From Bacteroidota bacterium (GTDB lineage Bacteria; Bacteroidota; Bacteroidia; Chitinophagales; Chitinophagaceae), in NCBI GenBank assembly GCA_023428755.1, contig JAEYWX010000001.1, forward strand, positions 372,001-436,000: DNA of 64,000 nt, written 5' to 3'. The position numbers were made by a program, and so were the translations under genes. Of this stretch, positions 46,275-55,900 are shown piece by piece. Each line of letters opens with the position of its first letter. Position 1 is the stretch's first letter. The notes under the pieces were generated by a model. The model was not told where the DNA came from, did no database searches, and worked only from the letters and a program-made list of their open reading frames with translations.

Positions 46275-46477
46275 TTACGTTCGAGTTTTTTCAGGAATGA
46301 GTTGGTGTCAACATACTTTTTTGTATGTCCCTTTTGTATTGCATTGATAAGAGCCACATCTTCCTTTTCAGCTTTTGAAAGTGTGGTTACACGTTCAATT
46401 CCTTTCATTTCCTTTAGCAGCTTCTTTAGTAATGCAGAAGTTGCTTTGCTTTTGGAAGTAACTACAATTGTGTCCAT
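46271..46477 (-). CDS. small antitoxin-like partner of the RelE toxin
   Basis: A 68-residue protein, MDTIVVTSKSKATSALLKKL, with a short beta-type start and a basic helix, followed by an acidic stretch and a basic tail (VDTNSFLKKLERK). The order antitoxin then toxin and the 4-bp overlap (ATGA) are typical of type II toxin-antitoxin pairs. I do not recognise a DNA-binding family, so the antitoxin role rests on context. Confidence 0.7.
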   Translation of the reverse strand: MDTIVVTSKSKATSALLKKLLKEMKGIERVTTLSKAEKEDVALINAIQKGHTKKYVDTNSFLKKLERK

Positions 46478-46499
46478 ACATCAAATTTAAACATTTCTG

Positions 46500-48542
46500 C
46501 TACCTCTTATTGATAAATGTTTTCTTCTGCACCCCCACACCCGTAATCGTTACACGCTGCCAGTTAGCAGGTAAAACGGTTTTGATTTGTGTGATACCTG
46601 TTGCTGTAATTTCCAACCCAGCAAAGCCCATCAACACACTTTGTAAAATACCTCCGGCACCTGTAGCAAAGTAAGGATTAGTGCCGCCTTTTGTTTCTGC
46701 AATTACACGAAACGGTGGATTGAGATTCGGAATGTATGCATCTTTAAACCAATGATAGGCTTTTGTTGCATCGCCCAGTCTTGCATACAAAGTAGTGAAC
46801 ACAGCCTGCGTCATGGCCGGTGTTCCTTCATCGGGTACACGTTGTTCGTAATATTCTAAATCTTTACGGATGGCTGTTGCATCTTTTACTTCTTTCAACG
46901 GATAAGCCAATAAATTCACATCGGCCTGTTTAATCCCTTCGCCATTATACGTTGCATGTTCTCTTGTAACGCCGTCAGGAAATTTCAATACCGGAATATT
47001 ATTCGCCACATTCATCCAATCAGCATTGGGTGCAACGCCTAACAACTTCGCTGCTTCTGTTGCAAATTGTAAGTTGGCTTTTGCCGCTGCGTTGGTAAAT
47101 GCATTGTTGTCTACATTCTCGGCCCACTCATCGGCAGCCACTACATTTTTAATATCATATTTACCAGGGCCATTGCGTTCAACTCTGCTTGCCCAGAAAT
47201 CGGCTGTTGCACTAAGAATAGGATAACCTTTTTCTTTCAGCCAAACTTTGTCCTGTGTTACACAATAATAATTCCATGCTGCAATGGCCACACAGGCAGT
47301 GATGTGATGTTCGAACGGACCACTCAAAGCCCACACAGGTGTTTCTTCAACACCTGTCTCCGCACTTTCCCACGGAAACATGGCTCCTTTAAATCCTTTG
47401 CTGAATGCATTTCGCTTGGCAGCTTCCAATCGTTGATAGCGATACTCCACCATGCTCTTTGCCAATTCCGGTTTCAACACCAACAATGCAGGATACATCC
47501 ATAACTCGGTATCCCAAAACACATGACCGTTATAACCCAATCCACTCAATCCCATGGGCGATGGTGATAAGGCAGTGCCTTCTCTTGTAAACGAATACAA
47601 ATGATACAGCATGCTGTTGATATCCTGCTGATCCTGCGCTGCATTTGCATCGCCTTCAATAATAATTCTGCTGCTCCATAATTCATCCCATGCTTTGTGA
47701 TGAAACTGCAGCAAACGTTCTCTTCCTTCAAGCTTGGCATAAATGGTTAAACGTTCGGCTTCATTCAACGGATCATCGTGATGAGCAGAAGTAATCGATG
47801 AACCAGCAATGGAATAACGATAGGTTTCACCAGCTTTTAATTGCTTGCTGAATTTTACCAAATGCATATTGTTGTCCCACATTTCATGGATCACTCTTGG
47901 TTCGCTGCCATGATGCTCTGTAAATAAAAATGTATTGCTGGCGCACATCAACAATTTACCCGCCGGGCTTTTGGCTGATGAAGTGAGTAAGCTCATGGTT
48001 ACATGCGGACGATCAATTTCATTGTAATAATTCTGAACATCTTTCAATGCATCCGGAGCTTCCATAACACTGGCACCGGTGATGTTGATATTCTTTTTGG
48101 GTATGATGGTAATATCCATCAACACTGTAAAAGGTAAATGACGAAGCGAGTAATAAGTATAAGTCACAGTTGCTTTATCTGCATAATCGAATGTGGTGGT
48201 GAAGCTGGCATGCTGCATATCCAGTTCCTGTTTCATATTTGATGTTGATTTTGCATCAATGCGTTTACCATCAATTTCGAGATAGCTGTTAAGCAGATTA
48301 AAACTCTTTAAGAAATTACTTACACGGCCACGGCCATAAAGATCGTATGCGCCGGCAAGCACCACTTCTTTTACCTTGAAAGGTTCATGTGATGACACTA
48401 CACCGATCATTCCATTGGCAACGGTGATGCCGTAGTAATTAGAAGGATCGAAATTGGTAGCTGTTATTTTCCACGGATCAGTGGTTTGTGCAGAAGCAGA
48501 AAACAGGCTTATAAAAAAGCAGAACATGAAAAGCTGTCGCAT
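46500..48542 (-). CDS. secreted GH65 alpha-glucosidase, kojibiose-hydrolase type
   Basis: A 680-residue protein from the ATG ending at 48542, with a signal peptide (MRQLFMFCFFISLFSASAQ). The GH65 barrel has FWDTELWMYPALLVL and GAMFPWESAETG. The general-acid Glu is in ADEWAENVDNNAFT (residue 472). The segment IAETKGGTNPYFATGAGG holds Glu616, where hydrolases of the family have a general base and phosphorylases have a Ser-rich phosphate loop. So I call it a hydrolase, not a phosphorylase. The two positions coincide with those I recall for the F. johnsoniae kojibiose hydrolase FjGH65A. Likely substrates are kojibiose or other alpha-1,2-glucosides, with trehalose as an alternative. A LacI-type operator lies in front. 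Confidence 0.88.
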   Translation of the reverse strand: MRQLFMFCFFISLFSASAQTTDPWKITATNFDPSNYYGITVANGMIGVVSSHEPFKVKEVVLAGAYDLYGRGRVSNFLKSFNLLNSYLEIDGKRIDAKSTSNMKQELDMQHASFTTTFDYADKATVTYTYYSLRHLPFTVLMDITIIPKKNINITGASVMEAPDALKDVQNYYNEIDRPHVTMSLLTSSAKSPAGKLLMCASNTFLFTEHHGSEPRVIHEMWDNNMHLVKFSKQLKAGETYRYSIAGSSITSAHHDDPLNEAERLTIYAKLEGRERLLQFHHKAWDELWSSRIIIEGDANAAQDQQDINSMLYHLYSFTREGTALSPSPMGLSGLGYNGHVFWDTELWMYPALLVLKPELAKSMVEYRYQRLEAAKRNAFSKGFKGAMFPWESAETGVEETPVWALSGPFEHHITACVAIAAWNYYCVTQDKVWLKEKGYPILSATADFWASRVERNGPGKYDIKNVVAADEWAENVDNNAFTNAAAKANLQFATEAAKLLGVAPNADWMNVANNIPVLKFPDGVTREHATYNGEGIKQADVNLLAYPLKEVKDATAIRKDLEYYEQRVPDEGTPAMTQAVFTTLYARLGDATKAYHWFKDAYIPNLNPPFRVIAETKGGTNPYFATGAGGILQSVLMGFAGLEITATGITQIKTVLPANWQRVTITGVGVQKKTFINKR

Positions 48543-48561
48543 AGCAATCGTATTTGAAAAA

Positions 48562-48593
48562 GAAAGATAACCACTAATCATGAATCTGTTCAA
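48562..48593 (-). promoter_or_regulatory. probable promoter of the GH65 gene
   Basis: On the minus strand, TTG (48591-48593), 21 bp, then TATCTTTC (48562-48569), one base off TAnnTTTG. It lies about 20 bp upstream of the chosen start, and 21 bp downstream of the LacI-type palindrome. Confidence 0.45.
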
Positions 48594-48614
48594 CAGGTTT
48601 GCTGAAAAGAGAAA

Positions 48615-48630
48615 TCGCAAACGATTGCAA
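48615..48630. promoter_or_regulatory. LacI-type operator in front of the GH65 gene
   Basis: TCGCAAACGATTGCAA matches the palindrome at 61239 in 14 of 16 positions, including the whole GCAAACGATTGC core. It lies 73 bp upstream of the GH65 start and 65 bp upstream of the divergent gene at 48695. The near-palindromic GCAAACG form is a typical LacI-family site. Confidence 0.75.
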
Positions 48631-48694
48631 TGGAAAAAATGAAAACCCGATATGTAAAACCATTAATTTGCATTGCTGCAACAGCATTATTACC

Positions 48695-49618
48695 ATGAAA
48701 CGATTGCTACTTTTTCTTGTGCTGCTTCTTACTGCGTCGATTGTTTTTGTGTATCTATTCATCCCTGCAAAACAATCGTTTTCTGTTACAGAACTGGTTC
48801 CCTGCACTGCAACCGGTGCCGTTCGAACACTGGCCATCAACAAGGGCTGGCCTGGTGAACAACACAGCGACAGCAGTTATCTGTTTCAACAAATGCGTTA
48901 CACAGCACAAAACATGCAGTTAAATTCCTTTGCCCTGCAATTAAAAAATGAATCACTCGCTGCCAATGCTGTGTTATTGGTGGAAGAAGTACATGCAGAT
49001 ACAGCCAAATTCAGCATCAACGCTGTTGCTGTACTCGCTGCAAATCCGTTAAGCAGAGTGATTGAGTTTTTTCAGTTGAAAAAACTAAAAGCAACTGCAA
49101 GTGCTATGCTTACCGACATGAAACAGTCGTTTACTGACGAAACCATCATCTACGGAATGCTGATCGAACGTACCAATGTAAAAGATTCAACGATGATCTC
49201 ATTACGGAAAACATTCCCCAACGAACCAACTGTGCAGGATGTGTATGCAATGATCGATGCCGTGCGTGCATACATCAGCAGTAATAATGCTGAAGAACAA
49301 AATGCACCGATGCTGCACGTGTACAAAGAAGCAGAAGACAGTTATCTTGCCATGGTAGCCATTCCTACAAAAACAGATGTGGTACCCAACGAAACCTTTT
49401 TACTGAAACGGATGCTTGCCGGTGGCTTTATTCTTACAACCGATGTTACAGGTGGTACAAAAACAGTGGATCATGCATTTGCTATAATGAAACAATATGT
49501 AACCGATCACCGGAAATCAACACCTGCTATTCCCTTTCAACTTCTATTAACCGACAGGCGCACAGAACCTGACACTCTCAAGTGGAAAACAAAACTCTAT
49601 TATCCGATCTTTTACTGA
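48695..49618 (+). CDS. membrane-anchored effector-binding (GyrI-like) protein
   Basis: A 307-residue protein from the ATG at 48695, which begins with a hydrophobic anchor (MKRLLLFLVLLLTASIVFVY). The C-terminal part (about 160-307) resembles the GyrI-like/effector-binding fold: LHVYKEAEDSYLAMVAIP and a Thr-rich GGFILTTDVTGGT, ending with DRRTEPDTLKWKTKLYYPIF. Such domains bind small ligands; no enzyme residues are seen. It is divergent from the GH65 gene, with an operator in between. Its stop overlaps the converging VCBS gene by 7 bp. Confidence 0.68.
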   Translation: MKRLLLFLVLLLTASIVFVYLFIPAKQSFSVTELVPCTATGAVRTLAINKGWPGEQHSDSSYLFQQMRYTAQNMQLNSFALQLKNESLAANAVLLVEEVHADTAKFSINAVAVLAANPLSRVIEFFQLKKLKATASAMLTDMKQSFTDETIIYGMLIERTNVKDSTMISLRKTFPNEPTVQDVYAMIDAVRAYISSNNAEEQNAPMLHVYKEAEDSYLAMVAIPTKTDVVPNETFLLKRMLAGGFILTTDVTGGTKTVDHAFAIMKQYVTDHRKSTPAIPFQLLLTDRRTEPDTLKWKTKLYYPIFY

Positions 49619-52600
49619 GTTGGTTGTTTCAATGAAATGACGGAGGCGGCAGCATTGTTTTTCGCCAGCAGAAATACCTGTTTACCTGCTAAACGAATCG
49701 GTTTGATGTTGCGTACCTGTTTCATTTCTGTTGCAGGTTGCATGTTTGCAATCCGGAAATTTCCGTTGCCGTTATTGAGCAGTACTGTTCCAAAGTCGCC
49801 ATCGTTGCGACCCAGCTGCACATGATTGTCGTAATAATTTCCTCCTAATAAAATATCGGGCAATCCATTTCCATCAATATCAGTAACAGCAGCAGTTCGC
49901 CAGTTATGTAATTGTGTTTGCCAAGGGAGTTGCACTGCTGTAAACTGCATATTGCCATTGTTGATCAATAACTGATGCGAAAAATCAGTAGCCGTAAGCT
50001 GTGCCGCATCAGCAAGTTGTTTTTTTCCAAACAGATCTTGCAGGTCTGCCTTTGCAAAATCTGCTGCCAGCAGAAATTTTTTCTTCAATCCCGGCAGTTG
50101 TTTTTCCAAATCCATTTTATTCGCAAAAGGAATTTCTTTGTTGCCAAGATAATAGGTGAGCAGTTGTTCACTACGTCCGTTTCCATCAAAATCTGCATGG
50201 TATAAACGAACAGGTTCATCTGCGGTTGGTTTCAGTTTGCTGTTGTAACCATAATTAAGTGCCAGCAAATCAGGATCACCATCACCATCTGCATCAAAGG
50301 GGATCACTGCATTCCACCATCCGTTTTGTGAAGTAATACTTTGCTGTTGCAGTTGATTGTTCTTCCATACAAACGCATCAATTCCACCCCATTCATAGCT
50401 CAGGACTAAATCGGGTCGTTGATCAGTATTCATATCGATCCACGTTGCAGATGTAACCATACCGGGATTGAGCAAGGCCGGGCAATATGTGTTTGTAACA
50501 TCGGTAAACTTTCCGGTTCCATCATTCAACAATAAATACGAGCGGGGCATGGCACCATAATTCCAGGGAACAGCTCTGCCGCCAATAAACAGATCAACGG
50601 CACCATCATTGTTAAGATCAAATGGTTTCACAACATTTTGTGTAACGTTGATGTTTGTAAACGCATCATTCCTGCGTGTTAAATTTCCTTTCCCATCATT
50701 CAGGTATAGCAACGGCAGCAGATGCACATCATCACCATAGTATTCATTGCCACCTGTTGCAACTACCAGATCGGGAAAGCGATCGTTGTTCACATCTGTC
50801 CACACAGCATCTATATGCTCCCACATACTATCTTGCAACAAGGCGGGTTGTTTTTTTTCTATGAATGTTCCTGCTGCGGTTTGCAGCCATACGGTTGGAT
50901 GATAGGTTTTAGATGAACCAATAAACACATCTTCCAATCCATCGCCATTGATATCTGCCACAGCAAGTGCCGGACCTTCGGTTGAAACCATATGCGGCAG
51001 CAATGGTTCTCGGTCAAATTCATTGAACCTGTTTTCAACATGTGTTGCTGCTAATTTGCTTTGTGCTGTAATATCTTCAAACAAATTAATATTGTTCGTT
51101 TGTTGCAAGCGGGTGTAATTGAAAACAGGTAATCCTTTTTTGTAAGAAATCTGATTGATCGTGTCGGCAGTTACTGTGATGTACTGATAAGTTCTGTCTG
51201 GCCAAATAAGTATTGCAGAATCAATGGTTGTATTCGAAAGACCAATATGCAGCGGTTGCATCATGCTCGATAAAAAACCATGCACCGGGTACTGTTCGTA
51301 ACTCCGCAATTCATTGCCGGCATACAGCAAAAGCCTTGCACCTACTGCATTCCGGTTTGCACTGTCGCCCGATAGTTGTACAGAAGCAAACGATGTTGCT
51401 TGTGTGTTGTTGGTTTTATTTTCATATACAACTGCCGGATCGTTGATGTTGTTGACCACCAGATCCAGATCACCATCATTGTCCAGGTCAGCATACACTG
51501 TTCCGTTTGAAAAAGTAATTGGATTCGCTGTAATACTGTCGGTAAGATCAGTGAATGAAAGATTGCCGTTGTTTTTAAAAAAACGATTGGGCAGTTTTAT
51601 TTCGGGGAACTGATCCACCAGCTTCAGTTCGTTGGCAGCAAGCGTATTGGTGCGGAGTTTCTGTTGCAGATCATCGTTGGTTACAAAATTTACATAATCA
51701 ATATCGTTCATCCGTTTGGGAATACCGTTTGATACAAAGAGGTCTTTCAATCCATCGTTATCAAAGTCGAACCACAACGGTGCCCAGCTCCAGTCGGTAG
51801 CAAACACATTGGCATACTGACCTGCTTCTGTAAATTTTCCATTGCCTTTGTTCCATTGCAGATTATTGCGGGCATACTGGTAATGATAGCCGTATGCCAG
51901 TTTCTGCTGAAAGATCACATAATCATCCTCTGCTAATGATCGTTTCAGCATATAGGGATCATTGGGCAGCATATCAGCCGAAATAATTTCTGCAAAACCA
52001 TCGTTGGTAATATCCGCAGCATCCACACCCATACTGAACTGACTGGTATGCATCAGTTGTTTTTCCGTTTCATCAATAAAGGTTCCGTTTTGCTGATTGA
52101 TGTAGAGATAATCATTTTCATGAAAATCGTTACCTACATAGAGATCGGGCCAGCCGTCATTATTCAAATCACTCACCACAACACCCAATCCATAACCAAT
52201 GCGACTGCTGTTGATGCCTGTTTGTTTTGTTACATCGGTATAATATACCTGTGTGTTGCCACTGTTTGTAACAACAGCATCGTTGCGGAAAAAACGATGA
52301 CCAGCAGTTGAGTCATACGTGTTGAGAAAATTTGCACGTGGTGCATAATTACCATCATGATTCACAGAGTGATTGAGAAGGAACATATCCAAATCACCAT
52401 CCAGATCATAATCAAAAAATGCAGCCTGCGTACTGAAACCAGAAAAATCCAAACCATAAGCTGCAGCTTCATCAGCATACAACGGAATACCTTCTTTACT
52501 GATGCCTTTGCAAATGAGCAATTGATTTTTGCCTTTGAGTTGTTTGTATTGTCCCACACGACAGATGTAAAGATCAAGCAATCCATCGTTGTTGATATCA

Positions 52601-52956
52601 ACAACAGATACACCGGTGTTCCATCCATCATCCTGCGGAATATCGGCAGCTGTTGTTGCATCTTGAAATTGCAGTCCACCCTTGTTGATGTATAATTTAT
52701 TATTCTCCTGGTTGGCCGCAAAAAAAAGATCGATCAATCCATCATTATTAAAATCACCAGCGGCTACCCCCGCACCATTGTAATAATACATGTAAGTGAA
52801 GAGATTGAATTCAGATGAGGGCGTTAGCCTGTTGTTGAAATCAATGCCGGTTTGTTTGGTTGATAATGCCTGAAACGGAGATTGCTCATTGCGTTTGTTA
52901 CAGGAATACAACAACAGCAAACCAAAAACCAGCAAATAAAGACAACTGTTTTTCAT
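49612..52956 (-). CDS. FG-GAP/VCBS-repeat lipoprotein with UnbV/ASPIC domain (2)
   Basis: A 1114-residue lipoprotein (LLYSC lipobox, Cys19) made mainly of calcium-binding repeats of a beta-propeller kind: DFNNDGLIDLFF, DINNDGLLDLYI, DLNNDGWPDLYV, DLDNDGDLDLVV, DINGDGLEDVFI, DADGDGDPDLLA and others. A UnbV/ASPIC segment lies around 520-640 (NAVGARLLLYAG, GFLSSMMQPLHIGL). It would be anchored to the outer membrane, facing the surface or the periplasm, and may bind glycan or protein. The protein is a tandem paralogue of the gene upstream, whose stop lies 4 bp before this start. Confidence 0.87.
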   Translation of the reverse strand: MKNSCLYLLVFGLLLLYSCNKRNEQSPFQALSTKQTGIDFNNRLTPSSEFNLFTYMYYYNGAGVAAGDFNNDGLIDLFFAANQENNKLYINKGGLQFQDATTAADIPQDDGWNTGVSVVDINNDGLLDLYICRVGQYKQLKGKNQLLICKGISKEGIPLYADEAAAYGLDFSGFSTQAAFFDYDLDGDLDMFLLNHSVNHDGNYAPRANFLNTYDSTAGHRFFRNDAVVTNSGNTQVYYTDVTKQTGINSSRIGYGLGVVVSDLNNDGWPDLYVGNDFHENDYLYINQQNGTFIDETEKQLMHTSQFSMGVDAADITNDGFAEIISADMLPNDPYMLKRSLAEDDYVIFQQKLAYGYHYQYARNNLQWNKGNGKFTEAGQYANVFATDWSWAPLWFDFDNDGLKDLFVSNGIPKRMNDIDYVNFVTNDDLQQKLRTNTLAANELKLVDQFPEIKLPNRFFKNNGNLSFTDLTDSITANPITFSNGTVYADLDNDGDLDLVVNNINDPAVVYENKTNNTQATSFASVQLSGDSANRNAVGARLLLYAGNELRSYEQYPVHGFLSSMMQPLHIGLSNTTIDSAILIWPDRTYQYITVTADTINQISYKKGLPVFNYTRLQQTNNINLFEDITAQSKLAATHVENRFNEFDREPLLPHMVSTEGPALAVADINGDGLEDVFIGSSKTYHPTVWLQTAAGTFIEKKQPALLQDSMWEHIDAVWTDVNNDRFPDLVVATGGNEYYGDDVHLLPLLYLNDGKGNLTRRNDAFTNINVTQNVVKPFDLNNDGAVDLFIGGRAVPWNYGAMPRSYLLLNDGTGKFTDVTNTYCPALLNPGMVTSATWIDMNTDQRPDLVLSYEWGGIDAFVWKNNQLQQQSITSQNGWWNAVIPFDADGDGDPDLLALNYGYNSKLKPTADEPVRLYHADFDGNGRSEQLLTYYLGNKEIPFANKMDLEKQLPGLKKKFLLAADFAKADLQDLFGKKQLADAAQLTATDFSHQLLINNGNMQFTAVQLPWQTQLHNWRTAAVTDIDGNGLPDILLGGNYYDNHVQLGRNDGDFGTVLLNNGNGNFRIANMQPATEMKQVRNIKPIRLAGKQVFLLAKNNAAASVISLKQPTQ

Positions 52957-52960
52957 GCAA

Positions 52961-55900
52961 CTACGGTTCTTGTTTTGCAGGTTGAAGTTGATAGAGTACT
53001 GGTGTATCATCGTTCCGTAAAAAAAGCAGATGTGTTTTTTTCTTAACCTGCAGTTGCTGAATATCCCGCAACTGTCCGCTAACGTTTATACCACTTACAA
53101 ACGGTGACAGATAACGAAAGCCTCCTTTTTGATCGTTGATGAGCACATGACCCGCCGATGCATCCACTCTGCAGAATTGCGGCAACAGATCATAAAAATT
53201 TCCACCGCAAATAATATCCATGAAACCATCTGCATTTACATCGGCAACTGCAAATGCATTAACGGATGAAAGCTGTACCTGGTAGGGCAGTGATTGTAAT
53301 GTAAATTTTCCTTTTCCATCATTGAATGCAATGCACGACGAAACATTGTTTACCGTACGTGCTGTAATCGAAGTAGTACCCAACAACTGCTGTACTGTTT
53401 TCGTAGCATATTCATGATGCTTGAGATTCATTTTCTTGAGTGCAGGCACCTGGTCGGTAGCTTCACGTTTTGTAAACACCGGCATGTCTTTTCCCAAGTG
53501 TGTGTAGCTGATGAGTTTATCGTTGATGCCGTTGTTATCAATATCAGCCACCCATAATTTCACCGGTTGCTGTAATGTAGGCCGTAGATAAAAATTTTCA
53601 CCAATATTTCCCAGCAGCAGATCAAGGTCACCGTCGTTGTCAGCATCAAACAATGTAAGTGTTTGCCAAAACCCATCAGCACCTGTAATGCCTGTTTCAA
53701 GTGGCTGTAATTGTTTTCCGCTAAATGAAAACAGTTGTGGCTGCATCCATTCGCCGGTAACGATCAACTCTTGTTTTCCATCGGCATTTATATCGGCTGT
53801 AGTTGCAGCGGTGATCATTCCCAGTTGACGAAACTGTGGCGCCACACTCGCTGTAACGTCTATAAAATTTCCGTTGCCATCATTTTGCAATAAAACCGAT
53901 GCAGGCAACTCACCATAATTTTGTGGTACACTCCGGCTGCCGATAAAGAGATCGTTCCATCCATCTGCATTGAAATCAAATGCAACAGCAGCGCCACAGT
54001 TTGTATCGGTTGCAGGAAGTGCGCCACGCTTTAACGTAAAGTTTCCCTTACCATCGTTGATGAACAACTGGTTGAGATAATTACCCGGCGTTGCAGGTGC
54101 ATGGTTGCCACCACCGCCTACAAACAGATCCTGATCACCGTCTTTGTCGCAATCAAAAAAGAAAGCTACCGTTACGTCATTGAATGAAAATGTAGCAAAG
54201 TCGGCCACTTCTTTTTTTACAAATCCAGTTGCTGATTGCAAATACAATTGACCTGCCTGTCCTCTTGCGCCACCAATATAAATATCATCCAGTCCATCTG
54301 CATTCACATCGGCGATGGCTGCTTTTGGTCCCTGGCGTGACAGCATAAATGGTACATTTCGTTCTGTATAAAAATCTACATAATCATCTTCGCTGTGTTT
54401 ATCAAACGCTGTGTTGACGGTTGTAAACAGAACCGCATTTTTTTGTGCGGATGCCGCCGGGTTCTCAGACCGCTGCGATGAACTGTAGCTGATGGTATGC
54501 AGTTGATTGATGGCCGGCTTCAACAAAGTAGTGATCGATTGATCGGGCCAGGTAATGGTCATTGAATCGGGTTGTGCTCTACCAACTCCAATGATCTGCT
54601 TATACTCAACCGATGATTGAAATCCCCTGGCAGGCATTACTTCTCTTACAAGAACAGAATCGCCGCTGTACACCCGGATCATACTGCCAATGGCAAATGT
54701 ATTGCCCGCCTGGTGTTGTAATTGAACAGCAAGGTAATTGTGAGAATTTTGTTCCCGGCTATTGTTTTTATAAATCAGTGCAGGTTGGTTTACGTTGTTT
54801 ACGATCAATTCAAGATCGCCATCATTATCCAGATCAGCATACACGGCACCGTTCGAAAATGTTGGTTCATCCAATCCCCATTCCGTTGCTGCATTGAAAA
54901 ATTTCAGTTGGCCTTTGTTATGAAACGCACTGTTAGCAATGGGATTCGATGGCATTTTATTGGTGATATTTCCCACATCTTCTTTCTTTCCCGTAATAGT
55001 CATTTGCTGAATTACATCATTGGCGAAGAAGTCAATAAAATCCTGATCGGTTACATCACGGTAAATACCATTGCAAACATAAATATCAGCAAGGCCATCA
55101 TTATCGGCATCAAATAGCAGTGCGCCCCAACTCCAGTCGCTGGCAGCTACACCGCTGTAAAAACCTGTTTCATGAAATTGTCCGTTGCCATTGTTAACCT
55201 GCAATGCATTTTGTGTGTACTGATGAAAGAAGCCATTATTTTTTCGCAGGCGATACACATCATAACTGTCGAAGGAAGTTGTAGTTTTTAAACGATACTC
55301 ATCCGCAGGCAACATATCGGTTGTAAAAATATCGGGATGTCCATCGTTGTTGATGTCCTGTATATCGGCTCCCATCGAAGAGAGGCTGATGTGCTGTGTT
55401 CGTTTTTCCAGTTCATCTGCGAATGTTCCGTTCTTTTGATTGATGTATAAATAATCACGTTCAAAAAAATCGTTCGAGACATATACATCGGGATAACCAT
55501 CTGCATTTACATCGGCAACGGTAACACCAAGTCCAAGACTGATAAGGCCGCCGTGCAAACCTGCCTGTTTGGTTACTTCCACAAATTTTCCGTTTTCATT
55601 TTTATACAAATGATCTCCTCCAAACTTGAGGAAGTCGGCGATCTGTAAATTCTCCATCGATGAATCACGCACATTCGCTGTTTCCAATGCATTCACCGGA
55701 ATGGGACTGTTGTTGATGATGAAACAATCCAGGTCGCCATCCAGATCGTAATCAAAAAACGAAGCATGAGTGGTATAACCATTATCATCTAAACCATAGT
55801 CTGCTGCTTTATCTGTAAACGTAAGATCATGGTTGTTGATGAAGAGTTGATTTTTTCGCAGATTTGGTTCAAATAGATTTCCTGCATTGCATACATAAAT

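Noticed and set aside
46500..48542. Disaccharide phosphorylase function of the GH65 protein, linked to the HAD beta-phosphoglucomutase-like gene
   Set aside because: The signal peptide and the Glu at 616 in place of a phosphate loop favour a secreted hydrolase. The HAD gene does not depend on it.
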